Source: Paenibacillus harenae (GTDB taxonomy: Bacteria; Bacillota; Bacilli; Paenibacillales; Paenibacillaceae). Taken from it: a DNA stretch of 64,000 nucleotides. Below the pieces are notes generated by a model. It did no database searches and had not been told where the DNA came from. It saw only the letters and a program-made list of their open reading frames with translations. Positions 1 to 10,921 of this stretch are shown in pieces. The DNA lies in NCBI RefSeq assembly GCF_030812415.1, contig NZ_JAUSST010000001.1:1054001-1118000 (forward strand). The letters run 5' to 3'. The position numbers were made by a program, and so were the translations under genes. Every line of letters begins with the position of its first letter. The first letter of the stretch is position 1.

Positions 1-572
1 CTTGCTTCCTCCTGCATATCTTCCAAACTCTCGAATCGCAGCTCCTTGAGCTGGTTGCCCTGCCAGCCATTCGATACAGGTCCGACCATGCCGATAGAGT
101 CGTCGCTATTCAAGCAATTCAACATATTTTCCAGCCAATATTCGGTCGCAATGATTCGATTGCTAAGCAGCAGCAGCGTCGTTCCCTTCGCCATCATAAG
201 TCCCCGGTTAGCCGACATAATGAAGCCTGCATCGCTGCCTAGGAGAATGTATCTTACTTGCCCATCCAACCCTTTCAAATATGAACGCGTATGGTCGGTA
301 GAACCGTTATCGACAACAATGATTTCATAGGGTAATTCCGTATGTTCCATGATGCTGTCGATGCACCGCTTCAAGTTTTCCACTTCATTGCAGCAGGGAA
401 TAATAATGCTCGTTCCGTCAAAATAGTTTCCGTAGCTGTCGAAGCCGGCCTTCGCCCCATCTTTATAGCCGTTTGCCATGCCTAGCCTGTACTTTTCTTT
501 CGTGGAAGCGATTGCTCCTTTCGCGTAAGGGCGGCGCTTAGGACGACGGGACTGCTCTTTCTTGCGCCTCAT
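1..572 (-). CDS. Glycosyltransferase family 2, C-terminally cut by the window edge
   Basis: The frame reads from an ATG at 572, preceded by GGAGAG, and runs off the left edge after about 190 codons. The first 50 residues are very basic, then glycine-rich. A GT-A core follows: a hydrophobic strand ending in PCCNE (about 59-63) and the nucleotide-binding motif VVDNGSTD (86-93). The stretch where GT2 enzymes normally carry a DXD-type motif reads LLLLSNR (133-139), so the usual acidic metal-binding pair is missing. It lies downstream of the giant repeat protein on the same strand, 173 bp away, so the two may be co-expressed. I infer a role in decorating a surface or spore polymer. The family call is firm; activity is uncertain. 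Confidence 0.82.
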   Translation of the reverse strand, partial: MRRKKEQSRRPKRRPYAKGAIASTKEKYRLGMANGYKDGAKAGFDSYGNYFDGTSIIIPCCNEVENLKRCIDSIMEHTELPYEIIVVDNGSTDHTRSYLKGLDGQVRYILLGSDAGFIMSANRGLMMAKGTTLLLLSNRIIATEYWLENMLNCLNSDDSIGMVGPVSNGWQGNQLKELRFESLEDMQEEA

Positions 573-745
573 CGGCACTCTCTCCAATTCTTCGATTATA
601 TGATAGGGGTAACACGTTATTGTATGTAAGGGATAGCGGTCTGCAACGGCATTTGTACAACTACCCGTTCGCCCTTTCCTTTCTCGCAATAACAGAAAGA
701 GACGATACAGGTTTCCCTGCACCGCCTCTTCTCATTGATCGACGT

Positions 746-3700
746 TTACTTACCTATCGCTATCCAGTTGATATTGCCTTTGAGGACCCGGCTGAATCGC
801 GTTCGAACGATGGTGATCATCGCTTGTTCTTCGGTCTTCGCTTGGATGATCGCGTAACATGCCGCATTATCCGTCGTCGCAACGAGCACATAGTTGTCAT
901 CAACGAAAGGCTCGTTGAACGTGATCGAAACTTCGATCTGCTCTTCTTGGATCGAGAAGCTGTATGGTTCAAGACCGAACTGTTGCTTAGAAACGCCCGC
1001 GCTGCTTGGCGCTACAATCGGCGTGAAGCTGAGTGCCGGAAGCCCGACCGATTGCGGTTGCAGGTGATGACTGCCTATAGAATGATCGGCTATCTCCGTG
1101 TTCTGGAGGGATGCTTCCTTGCGTCCGCCATCCCATAACAGCCCTGGAGCAAGCTTGTCGGCCGTAATACTGCCTGGCGCAATCTGCTCGGTTCCGACGC
1201 TTTCGGCTGCCAACTTCTCGAAGGTAACGCTGCCGTCCGCCAACTGCTCGGTTTCCACGCTGCCTCGCGCAATCTTATCCGTCGTCACGCTGCCGTACAA
1301 CAGCTGCGCTGTTCCGACGCTGCCTAGTGCCAGCTTCTTAATCGTTACGCTGCCGTTAGCAAGCTGCTCGGCACCTACGCTTCCCGGCGACAGCTTCTCC
1401 GACGTTACACTGGCTATATACAATTGCTGCGTCCCAACGCTGCCGTTTGCCAGTTTGCTCATCGTCACACTGCCGTTCGCAAGCTTTTCGGTCGTCACGC
1501 TGTGTGTCGTTAATTGATCTGTTCCGACGCTGCCTAACGCCAACTTCTCTATCGTTACACTGCTTTCGCTTAATTGTTCCGTTCCGACACTGCCGCTCGC
1601 GAGCTGCTCCGATCCAATGCTGCCGGCCGCAAGCTTCTCCGTCGTCACACTGCAGTTTGCTAATTGCTCCGTTCCGACGCTCCTAAACGCCAGCTTTTCA
1701 TTCGTTACACTGCTTTCGCTTAGTTGCACCGCTCCGACACTGTCTCTTGCGAGCTGCTCCGATCCAATGCTGCCGGCCGCGATATGCTCCGTTCCGATGA
1801 TGCTGTCTGGGGCGATATGCTCGGTTCCTACACTTCCGTATGCCAGCTTGCTCGCCGTCACACTACCGCTTGCCAGTTGATCCTCGCCAATACTGCCGGC
1901 GACGATATGCTCCGTTCCAATGACGCTGTCCGGTACGATATGCTCCGATCCGACGATGCTGTATGCCAGTTTGCTCGTCGTCACACTGAATCTTGCGAGC
2001 TGATCTGCGTCAATGCTGCCAGCGACGATATGCTTCGTTCCTATAATACTATCCGGTACAATATGCTCTGCTCCGATACTTCCATATGCCAACTTGCTCG
2101 TCGTCACACTGCTGTCGGCGAGCTGATCCTCGCCAATGCTGCCGGCGATGATATGCTCTGCACCGATGATGCTATCCTGTACGATATGCTCCGTTCCGAC
2201 GCTCCCGTGCGCCAGCTTGCTCGTCGTCACGCTACCGTTCGCAAGCTGCTCCGCACCAATACTGCCGACCGCGATATGCTTAGCGCCGATAATGCTGTCT
2301 GGTACGATATGCTCCGTTCCGACACTGCCGTAGGCAAGCTTGCTGGATACAATACTACCCTCTAACAGTTGTTCTGGACCGACGCTGCCTGCTGCCAGTT
2401 TCTCGGTCGTCACGCTGCGATTCGCTAATTGCTCCGTACCTACGCTTCCTAGCGCCAGCTTCTCATTCGTTACACTGCTTTCGCTTAATTGTTCCGGTCC
2501 GACGCTGCCGTATGCAAGTTTGTTCGTTGTCACGCTGCCGTTTGCTAGCTTATCGGTTCTGATACTGCCATTCACGATGTGCTGGACTCCTACACTTTCG
2601 TAGGCGAGTATACTCGAATTAACGCTGCCAGCTAGCAATTGCTCCGTTCCGACGCTGCCTGCGGCAAGCTTATTCAACGTAACTCCGCCATCGGCCAACT
2701 GCTCGGTGCCTACACTGCCCGCTGCCAGCTTCTCAGCCGTGACGCTTCCTTCGGACAATTGTTCCGTTCCGATACTGCCGCTTGCAACTTTGCTAGTCGT
2801 CACGCTGCCGTTTGCGAGATGCTCCGTTGCTACGCTGCCTTGCGCTATTTTCTTCGATGTGGCGCTTCCGTCTAACAACTGCTCCGTTCCGACACTGCCT
2901 AAAGCCAGCTTCACCCGCGACACGCCGCCGTTCGCAAGCTGCTCCTCGCCGACACTGCCGACTGCCAGTTTCTCCGCCGTCACGCTGCCGGCGAGCAATT
3001 CATCCGTCCCTACGCTGCCAAACGCCAGCTTTTCCTGCGTTACGCCGTCATTCGCGAGCTGTTTCTCGCCGACGCTGCCTGCTGCCAGCTTCTCCGCCGT
3101 CACGCTGCCTTCGCTTAACTGCTCCGTTCCGACGCTGCTACTTGCGAGCTTGCTCGTTGTCACGCTTTCGCTTGCAAGATGCTCCGTTCTGATGCTGCCT
3201 GCGGTGATATGGTCAGCCTCGACACTTCCATAGGCCAGCTTACTCGAGACAATGCTGCCAGCCAGCAATTGATCCGTTCCGACGCTGCTTGGCGACAGTA
3301 TCTGAGCAGTCACGCTTCCCGCTGCCAGTTGCTCCGTTCCGACACTTCCAGGGGCGATCTTCTCTCTCGTAACACCGCTATCCGCCAACTGCTCCGAACC
3401 GACGGCTTGCGGCTTAATATGGCCGCCATGAACCGCTTCTAATGCTAGCTTCGTGCTTATAACAGAACCTGCAGTGAGCTGAACGCTGCCAATGCTGTCC
3501 GCCCCAAGCTGCTTCGAACCTATCGATCCTAGCTTAATCTTGCTGCCCGGTATCAAATCGTCAGCCATCTTGTCGAAGGCAAGCACATCTCCGGCCAGAT
3601 GAGCCTGCGTAATCGTTCCCTTGCGTATATGGTAACCTTGCAGCGTATCGGCCTTCAGATGCTTGCCGGCCAGCGTCTCGAGCTGCACATGCTCACCCGC

Positions 3701-6337
3701 AACCGCGCCTTGCGCCAGCTTCTGGCTTACGATCGACCCATCCTGGAGGGCCTCAGTTCCTACGCTGCCGATCGCCAAATGCTCAGCTTCAACCGCTTGC
3801 GAACGAAGCTGCTCTGAGCCGACCGACAGGTCTGCGAGATTATCGTAGGTGACTGCGCTAAGTCCGAGGTGCTCGGTGGTAATCGACCCGGCTTGCACCG
3901 CTTCCGCCCCGACCGAACGCGCCTTCAAATGCAATTCCCCGACGCTGCCTGCCGCCAGTTTCGATTCCGTTACCGAGCCATCCGTTATATGAAAGCCATG
4001 AACGCTGTTTTCGCTTAAGTGAATGCCTAAGATCGATTGGCCCGACAAATGCCGGCTAACTACGGCTTCCTCCGCTATATGCCCGCTGTTTATGGCTCCA
4101 GGTGCCAGCTTCGTCTTCGTAACGGCACCGTCCTGCAGCGCCTCTGTCGAGATAGACTTGGATGACAGATGCTCCGCTGCAATCGAGTGACCCTGCAAGT
4201 GATTGGCGCCAATCGTTCCCCCCTGGATATGCTTCCCTTCCACGGAGCCGTCAGTGAAATGCTCAGGCAGCAAAGTCCCTGGCGCGATCTTGGAATGCGT
4301 GACGCTGCCGTCCGCAAGCTTCACTTCCGTAACGTTAAGATCAGCTATCTTATCTGATGTTACCGCTTCTGGCGATAACTTTAGCGAGTTTACGATATGG
4401 TCCGCTAAGTGATGCGAGAATACGGCGCCAGGACCGATATAACGCTCCGTTACCGCTCCGAATGCAAGCTTGCCGCTTGTAATCGAGCCGTCCTGCAGCT
4501 TATCCGTCGCAATGGCATGGTCTGCCAGATGAGTTTGCTCTACGACCCCTTGCTTCAAGTGGCTTCCATTCACAGAATCAGGCGCAATTGCTTCCTCGGT
4601 TACTGCCTGCTTCGATAGATGGAAGGCTCGAAGGGAGCCAGGCGCGATCTTCTGGAACGTTACCGAATCATCGTTCAGATGCCTCGTCTCCACGGCATCG
4701 CTGGCAAGCTTGGCGGAGGTCACCGCGTTGTCCATCAGCTTGTTCGTCATAACCGAGCCGTCGAGGAGTTGACCCGTTCCTACTGCAGCCGTATCGATAT
4801 GGCCGAAGCGAACCGCTTTGGCTGCAAGCTTTTCTTCGTTAATAATGCCGTTTTGCAAATGATTTCTCGCAATCGCCTGCGAGGTAATCTGCTTGGATGA
4901 GACGGAATCTGCAGCGAGATGGGATTGAAGCACTTGCGATTCGCCGATTTTGTCCGACGTGACACTGAAGCGTCCAAGATGGCGATTGAGTACCGCTTCA
5001 TTAGACAGCTTCTGAGCATTGACGCTTTGATCGGACAGCTTCGACAAAGTGATCGATTGATCGACAATCTTCATCGTCGTTACCGATTGATCGGACAGTT
5101 TAGTAGTCGTTACCGATTGATCGGACAGATGCTCGCTCTTGATCTGGCCGACCCCAATATGCCCACTGGTTACGACTCCAGCTTGCAAATGGGTCGGACT
5201 GACCGCCGACTCGGCGATTTGCTCCGAGTTGACAGCTCCAGGCTGAAGCTCTCTAGAGCCGATCGCTCCCTCGGCAATATGCTGGGATTGGATAGCAGAC
5301 TCGTGGAGATGACGGCCTTCAATTATACCCTCGGACAGATGCTCGGATTGGATGCTGCCTTGCTTCAGGTGTGCGGAACTGACAGCCTGCTCGGCGATTT
5401 TGTCCTCTGTAACCGATCCATCGCGAAGCTTCGAACTTGTAACCGCGCCTTCGCCAAGCTTCGAATTATTAATCGCTTCATTGGCAATGTTATCTGCTTT
5501 AATGGAACCACTAACGATTTTGTCCGCAGTGACGGATTGATCCCCAAGCAGCTCAGTTGTAATAATAAGCTCCTTCAGATGCTTCGCTTCGATAGAATGA
5601 TCCGCGATCTTATACGCGCTAATCGTTCGATCGGCAAGCTTCTCGGAGCTAATGCTGCCGTCCTGCAGCTTGCTGCCGTCAATGGAATGATCGAGCAGCT
5701 TGGCGCCGGATATCGAATTATTGACCAGATGCGTCCCTGTTACCGATTCCGGGGCCAGCTTCGTAGACGTAACCGAACCATCGGCAAGATGAATGTTTTT
5801 AATGGCGAAGTCTGTAAGCAGCTCGGAACCGATGCTGCCCACTTGAATTTTGGAGCTGTTAATCGAGCCTGGTGCCAGCTTGCCCTCGGTAACGGACAGA
5901 TCGACCAAATCATCGGTGTAGATGAACGGCAACGGTCCTTTTGGCCCCTCCGGTTCTTTCTTCTCTTCGATTAATTCCAGCTTCTCTTCGTAGCTGATTT
6001 CGTTTATTTGTTCAATCGGCTCTTCCAATTGCTCGCCTGCTTCATCGTTGGCGTCCGCTTCGGGATCCGTTGTTATAGACGCATCGATAAGAGCTGCGTC
6101 TTCCTCTACAGCCGGCTCCCGCTCCGGCGCCTCGACAGCAGTTATTTTTAAGGATTCCTGCTCCTCGTCCGAGCTCGAGCCATTACCTGGAACAACCTGC
6201 TTGAACGGCGAATTTTTCTCTGCTTCCTTGCGTGTACCCGCCTCATCCAGCCACTTTAATTCGGAAGTATTCGGATTATCAACATAAAAAAGCGGCTTTC
6301 GCCCCTTCGGGCTCTTCCCTGATCTGCTTTTTGCCAT
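746..6337 (-). CDS. Giant decapeptide-repeat fibre-like protein with H-lectin-like C-terminus
   Basis: This encodes 1863 residues from ATG 6337 (AGGAGAGGG upstream). Residues 1-145 are basic, then strongly acidic and low in complexity, with no signal peptide or membrane segment. Residues about 146-1731 are about 158 head-to-tail 10-residue units of the type GSVTTEKLAA, with V/I at unit position 3 and L/I at position 8, so a hydrophobic residue recurs every five positions. Only five units are 11 residues long. The last ~85 residues resemble the beta-sandwich of H-type lectins and phage tail-fibre tips and end in NWIAIGK, as in proteins labelled WIAG-tail. The absence of a Sec signal and the glycosyltransferase next door fit a glycosylated spore or surface appendage, but that is inference. 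The repeat reading is certain; the function is unknown. Confidence 0.85.
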   Translation of the reverse strand: MAKSRSGKSPKGRKPLFYVDNPNTSELKWLDEAGTRKEAEKNSPFKQVVPGNGSSSDEEQESLKITAVEAPEREPAVEEDAALIDASITTDPEADANDEAGEQLEEPIEQINEISYEEKLELIEEKKEPEGPKGPLPFIYTDDLVDLSVTEGKLAPGSINSSKIQVGSIGSELLTDFAIKNIHLADGSVTSTKLAPESVTGTHLVNNSISGAKLLDHSIDGSKLQDGSISSEKLADRTISAYKIADHSIEAKHLKELIITTELLGDQSVTADKIVSGSIKADNIANEAINNSKLGEGAVTSSKLRDGSVTEDKIAEQAVSSAHLKQGSIQSEHLSEGIIEGRHLHESAIQSQHIAEGAIGSRELQPGAVNSEQIAESAVSPTHLQAGVVTSGHIGVGQIKSEHLSDQSVTTTKLSDQSVTTMKIVDQSITLSKLSDQSVNAQKLSNEAVLNRHLGRFSVTSDKIGESQVLQSHLAADSVSSKQITSQAIARNHLQNGIINEEKLAAKAVRFGHIDTAAVGTGQLLDGSVMTNKLMDNAVTSAKLASDAVETRHLNDDSVTFQKIAPGSLRAFHLSKQAVTEEAIAPDSVNGSHLKQGVVEQTHLADHAIATDKLQDGSITSGKLAFGAVTERYIGPGAVFSHHLADHIVNSLKLSPEAVTSDKIADLNVTEVKLADGSVTHSKIAPGTLLPEHFTDGSVEGKHIQGGTIGANHLQGHSIAAEHLSSKSISTEALQDGAVTKTKLAPGAINSGHIAEEAVVSRHLSGQSILGIHLSENSVHGFHITDGSVTESKLAAGSVGELHLKARSVGAEAVQAGSITTEHLGLSAVTYDNLADLSVGSEQLRSQAVEAEHLAIGSVGTEALQDGSIVSQKLAQGAVAGEHVQLETLAGKHLKADTLQGYHIRKGTITQAHLAGDVLAFDKMADDLIPGSKIKLGSIGSKQLGADSIGSVQLTAGSVISTKLALEAVHGGHIKPQAVGSEQLADSGVTREKIAPGSVGTEQLAAGSVTAQILSPSSVGTDQLLAGSIVSSKLAYGSVEADHITAGSIRTEHLASESVTTSKLASSSVGTEQLSEGSVTAEKLAAGSVGEKQLANDGVTQEKLAFGSVGTDELLAGSVTAEKLAVGSVGEEQLANGGVSRVKLALGSVGTEQLLDGSATSKKIAQGSVATEHLANGSVTTSKVASGSIGTEQLSEGSVTAEKLAAGSVGTEQLADGGVTLNKLAAGSVGTEQLLAGSVNSSILAYESVGVQHIVNGSIRTDKLANGSVTTNKLAYGSVGPEQLSESSVTNEKLALGSVGTEQLANRSVTTEKLAAGSVGPEQLLEGSIVSSKLAYGSVGTEHIVPDSIIGAKHIAVGSIGAEQLANGSVTTSKLAHGSVGTEHIVQDSIIGAEHIIAGSIGEDQLADSSVTTSKLAYGSIGAEHIVPDSIIGTKHIVAGSIDADQLARFSVTTSKLAYSIVGSEHIVPDSVIGTEHIVAGSIGEDQLASGSVTASKLAYGSVGTEHIAPDSIIGTEHIAAGSIGSEQLARDSVGAVQLSESSVTNEKLAFRSVGTEQLANCSVTTEKLAAGSIGSEQLASGSVGTEQLSESSVTIEKLALGSVGTDQLTTHSVTTEKLANGSVTMSKLANGSVGTQQLYIASVTSEKLSPGSVGAEQLANGSVTIKKLALGSVGTAQLLYGSVTTDKIARGSVETEQLADGSVTFEKLAAESVGTEQIAPGSITADKLAPGLLWDGGRKEASLQNTEIADHSIGSHHLQPQSVGLPALSFTPIVAPSSAGVSKQQFGLEPYSFSIQEEQIEVSITFNEPFVDDNYVLVATTDNAACYAIIQAKTEEQAMITIVRTRFSRVLKGNINWIAIGK
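1145..5902 (-). repeat. About 158 tandem 30-bp coding repeats
   Basis: The repeats encode the decapeptide array of the giant fibre-like protein. The 30-bp phase holds over 4.7 kb, broken only by five 33-bp units between about 1.79 and 2.33 kb, each adding one codon. Units near the 3' end of the gene (about 1145-3400) are much more alike than those at the 5' end (about 3400-5900), which suggests recent expansion at the 3' side. Confidence 0.93.
1790..2405 (-). repeat. Five-copy 123-bp higher-order repeat
   Basis: Inside the array a 41-residue super-unit (10+11+10+10) recurs about five times. Its landmark is the 11-residue unit beginning DSIIG or DSVIG. The matching DNA landmarks lie near 1797, 1920, 2042, 2165 and 2288, which is a 123-bp period. 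This points to block duplication by unequal exchange or slippage, later than the formation of the basic 30-bp units. Confidence 0.85.
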
Positions 6338-6414
6338 TGCCCTCTCCTTCTTCCACCTGAATTGTCTTAGGTAATATATGCAACTACCTATAGGCTGGCT
6401 ACTCGGGTAACGAC

Positions 6415-6448
6415 AAAAAACCGCAGAGACGGATCGTCTCTGCGGTTT
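6415..6448 (-). terminator. Rho-independent terminator after the permease pair
   Basis: A 13-bp perfect stem (6418-6430 with 6436-6448) and a five-base loop are followed, on the minus strand, by a run of T. It lies just past the stop of the second siderophore-type permease. Confidence 0.9.
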
Positions 6449-6467
6449 CGCGATGAATCAAATGAAA

Positions 6468-7499
6468 TTATTTAGATCTGGACAACAGGTATAGGAAGTA
6501 CGGCGCGCCGATAACCGCCACGACGATACCGGTCGGTATATCGGTAGGCTGAAACGCCCATCTCGCAAGCGTATCCGCTACAATAAGCAGCAATGCGCCG
6601 ATGAGCGCAGATGCCGGCAGCAAATACTGATGCTGAGGCCCTACAAGTCTGCGGGCCAGATGCGGCGCGATCAATCCTACGAAGCCGATACCGCCGCCAA
6701 CCGCCACACATGAGCCGGCAAGGCCGACAGCTGCCGCAATGAGCCATAGCCGCTCCTTGTTCACGCGGGCGCCAAGACCGACTGCAAGCTGGTCGCCGAG
6801 GTTAAGCGCGTTAAGGACCTTCGCCTTCGCGAAGGAGTAAGGCAGCAAAATAAGAATCCAAGGGAACAGTGCAAGCACGAACTTCCAGTTCGTTCCCCAG
6901 ATGCTGCCCGCCAGCCATATCGATACGAACTGATAGTCGTTCGGATCAAGCCTGATCGTCAAGACGAGCATCGCAGCGCTGATGCCTGCGGCAACGGCGA
7001 TACCGACCAAGATCATGCGGGTCGGCATGAGGCCGTAATGCTTTCTATAAGAGAGCGAATAGATAAGAAGCGCAGTCGCCCCAGCCCCGATAAGAGCAAG
7101 GAACGGCATGAAGAACAAGGGAGCCGCCTCGTTGACCGGGTAGAAGCTAATGTAAAGCACGACGGCTAGTCCGGCACCGGCATTAATGCCAAGCAGTCCA
7201 GGATCAGAGAGCGGATTTCGCGATATGCCTTGAATAATCGCACCCGATACGGCGAAGCCCGCGCCGATCAATACCGAAATAACGATCCGCGGCAGCCGGA
7301 AGTCGAACAAAATAAGCTCTTGTTTATCCGTGCCCGCTCCGAACACCGTCTTTAGCACATCCAGCGGCGATAATCGGATGAAACCCGTGTTCATGCTGAT
7401 AATAAAGGAAGCAATGATAAGAATACCCAGCACGGACATGACAAGAATGGCCCGGCTTCTTCTGTTCTTCTCCGCTCCGGTCATGTACAATTCGTTCAT
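6468..7499 (-). CDS. FecCD-type iron-siderophore ABC permease (second of pair)
   Basis: This 343-residue polytopic membrane protein belongs to the BtuC/FecCD permease family, which moves iron-siderophore or related chelates across the membrane. The family segment RLPRIVISVLIGAGFAVSG, followed by IQGISRNPLSDPGLLG, lies in the N-terminal third. The cytoplasmic coupling loop is seen as GLIAPHLARRLVG near residue 275. It starts 3 bp after the stop of the upstream permease, with its GGAGGG ribosome site inside that gene, so the two are translationally linked. It resembles YfhA/FhuG-type subunits. No binding protein or ATPase lies next to it. A strong terminator follows. Confidence 0.9.
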   Translation of the reverse strand: MNELYMTGAEKNRRSRAILVMSVLGILIIASFIISMNTGFIRLSPLDVLKTVFGAGTDKQELILFDFRLPRIVISVLIGAGFAVSGAIIQGISRNPLSDPGLLGINAGAGLAVVLYISFYPVNEAAPLFFMPFLALIGAGATALLIYSLSYRKHYGLMPTRMILVGIAVAAGISAAMLVLTIRLDPNDYQFVSIWLAGSIWGTNWKFVLALFPWILILLPYSFAKAKVLNALNLGDQLAVGLGARVNKERLWLIAAAVGLAGSCVAVGGGIGFVGLIAPHLARRLVGPQHQYLLPASALIGALLLIVADTLARWAFQPTDIPTGIVVAVIGAPYFLYLLSRSK

Positions 7500-7502
7500 T
7501 CG

Positions 7503-8543
7503 CTATTCCCTCCTCATCTTCGTTACAAGATATAGGAAGTAGGGAACGCCGATTAAAGCGATGATCGCACCGACTGGTAATTCTTCGGGCGGATTAATCA
7601 TTCGAGCGCCAATATCGGCTACGACCATAAGTAGACCGCCTAATATCGCCGAGCATGGAATAATGAATCGGTAATCGACGCCAACGAGGATGCGCGCAAC
7701 ATGCGGAATGACGAGGCCGACGAAGCCGACCGCGCCAACGGCCGATACGGCCGCTCCGGCAAGCAGCAGCACAATAATAATCGATAACGCTTTGACCCAT
7801 CCCGTGCGCTGGCCTAATCCTTGAGCAACCTCATCTCCCATGCTGAGCACCGTAATCTGTCTGGAAATCGCAATAGCACCCAGCAAACCGCCGATAATCC
7901 ATGGAGCGATAATTTTGATCTGCACCCACTTCGTACCTGCAACGCCTCCGGCGTACCAGAAAGCCATATCCTGTCCGATTCGGTAATAAATCGCGATTCC
8001 TTCGGTGATGGCAAGCAGCAAAGCGCCTACAGCAGCGCCGGCAAGCGTCAGCCTGACCGGCGTCAAGCCGCCTTTGGCCAGCGAGCCGATACCGTATACG
8101 ATGCCAAGCGCGACGGCCGCACCGGCGAAGCACATGAACATGAGCTCCAAATAAGAGAGACCCGGGAGGAACGCAAAGCAAATCGCGAGCATCAAGCCGG
8201 CGCCGGCGTTAAGGCCGACCAAGCTCGAATCGGCGAGCGGGTTGCGCGTCATCCCTTGCATGACCGCTCCGGCAACGGCAAACGCCGCTCCGACCAAAGC
8301 GCCGGCAAGCGCACGCGGTATGCGGAGCTCATTAATAATAAGATGCTGCACATTCTCGCCATCAAAGCGGAAGACCGATTCCCAGACGGTCGACAGCTTA
8401 ATATTGGCTGCCCCTACGGAAATGGATAGGGCAAGCAAGAACAGCAATACGGCTATTCCTCCGAAAAAAATAACGGTGGCCGCCAACGGTCTTGCGCGCA
8501 GCTGAACGGCTTGCTGCTCGTTGGATTGCGACTTGGAAGACAT
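7503..8543 (-). CDS. FecCD-type iron-siderophore ABC permease (first of pair)
   Basis: This 346-residue permease is homologous to its downstream partner and presumably pairs with it as the heterodimeric channel of an iron-chelate importer. Visible family features are ELRIPRALAGALVGAAFAVA, MQGMTRNPLADSSLVG and the coupling loop GLVIPHVARILVG. An AAAGG site precedes ATG 8543. A Fur-like box overlaps the likely promoter about 130 bp upstream, so iron repression is expected. A substrate-binding lipoprotein and an ATPase, normally part of such an operon, are absent here and must come from elsewhere. The arrangement is like B. subtilis yfiZ-yfhA without yfiY. The substrate cannot be read from sequence. 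Confidence 0.9.
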   Translation of the reverse strand: MSSKSQSNEQQAVQLRARPLAATVIFFGGIAVLLFLLALSISVGAANIKLSTVWESVFRFDGENVQHLIINELRIPRALAGALVGAAFAVAGAVMQGMTRNPLADSSLVGLNAGAGLMLAICFAFLPGLSYLELMFMCFAGAAVALGIVYGIGSLAKGGLTPVRLTLAGAAVGALLLAITEGIAIYYRIGQDMAFWYAGGVAGTKWVQIKIIAPWIIGGLLGAIAISRQITVLSMGDEVAQGLGQRTGWVKALSIIIVLLLAGAAVSAVGAVGFVGLVIPHVARILVGVDYRFIIPCSAILGGLLMVVADIGARMINPPEELPVGAIIALIGVPYFLYLVTKMRRE

Positions 8544-8661
8544 TGAATACTACCTTTCTATATGTAAACTTTTGTAGAGCTGACAACATGATGATCAATT
8601 GAATGAATAATCACTCTCCGAGTCATATTAACGTATTTTTCGCAAAAAAAAACAATAACCC

Positions 8662-8690
8662 CGATATAATGATAACGATTCTCGTTTTCA
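8662..8690 (-). promoter_or_regulatory. Promoter with Fur-like box for the siderophore permeases
   Basis: On the minus strand TTGAAA (8685-8690) is followed after 17 bp by TATATC (8662-8667). Overlapping the spacer, 8670-8684 reads TGATAACGATTCTCG, which matches the 7-1-7 Fur consensus at about 12 of 15 positions. This predicts repression by Fur when iron is plentiful. Confidence 0.65.
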
Positions 8691-8892
8691 ATATATCAGA
8701 AATTATCGTTTTTTTCAATGGAAGAATTGGTCGTTTATTGGTCGATTCGATTACGGCCTAGCGCCTGCCCCTCTTCGCCGATTCTGGCAAAACGAACTTG
8801 GCGGGAATATCGCCATATCTTTAGTTGCGCTTATACCTGGATCACCGTCTGCACCTGCTGTCTTGCCATTCCCATCGGCGATACGTGCATGG
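8691..8892. other. Gap between thiC 3' end and permease promoter
   Basis: With the promoter region, the whole gap between the permease start and the thiC stop is about 350 bp. In 8691-8892 I see a poly-T/poly-A stretch near 8710 but no convincing gene, RNA or clear thiC terminator. Short open frames here lack ribosome sites and family features. Confidence 0.5.
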
Positions 8893-10659
<1,767 letters not shown>

Positions 10660-10665
10660 TCAAAA

Positions 10666-10700
10666 CCTCCTGAAGGAATAGTTGAAATTCCACCAGGAGG
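10666..10700 (-). promoter_or_regulatory. Hairpin sequestering the thiC Shine-Dalgarno
   Basis: CCTCCTG (10666-10672) pairs with CAGGAGG (10694-10700), and an inner stem pairs GGAAT (10675-10679) with ATTCC (10687-10691) around a 7-base loop. In the transcript the thiC AGGAGG lies in the outer stem, 12 bases before the ATG, so the fold would block ribosome binding. Confidence 0.7.
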
Positions 10701-10789
10701 CTTAGGTTGCGCACAGCAAATAATAAGGTAAATGGCACCGCTAGACCGCGCCCATATAGACGCTGCTTCCTTCGCAGGGACGGATAAAT

Positions 10790-10822
10790 AAAAATAAACC
10801 GCCCCGGCGAAGGAGCGGTTGA
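10790..10822 (-). terminator. Terminator-like hairpin in the thiC leader
   Basis: On the minus strand AACCGC and GCGGTT (stem 10797-10820, GC-rich interior) are followed by a T-rich run. It lies about 100 bp after the TPP aptamer and before thiC, as expected for a riboswitch-controlled intrinsic terminator. The antiterminator partner was not worked out. Confidence 0.65.
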
Positions 10823-10921
10823 AATGTGTCGTCACGCGCATAAGATCGATAACGGCATGAAGAAGCCAACTAGCAGCAACCTTCGCCGATGCGATCAACA
10901 CGCCTGCAATAAACGCACAAT

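Noticed and set aside
1141..5930. CRISPR-like array of regular 30-bp repeats
   Set aside because: The repeats are contiguous, without spacers, and encode an unbroken 10-residue protein motif in one frame.
4919..5974. Long plus-strand open frame opposite the repeat protein
   Set aside because: The 30-bp periodicity keeps several frames open on both strands; the plus-strand reading has no ribosome site or family features.
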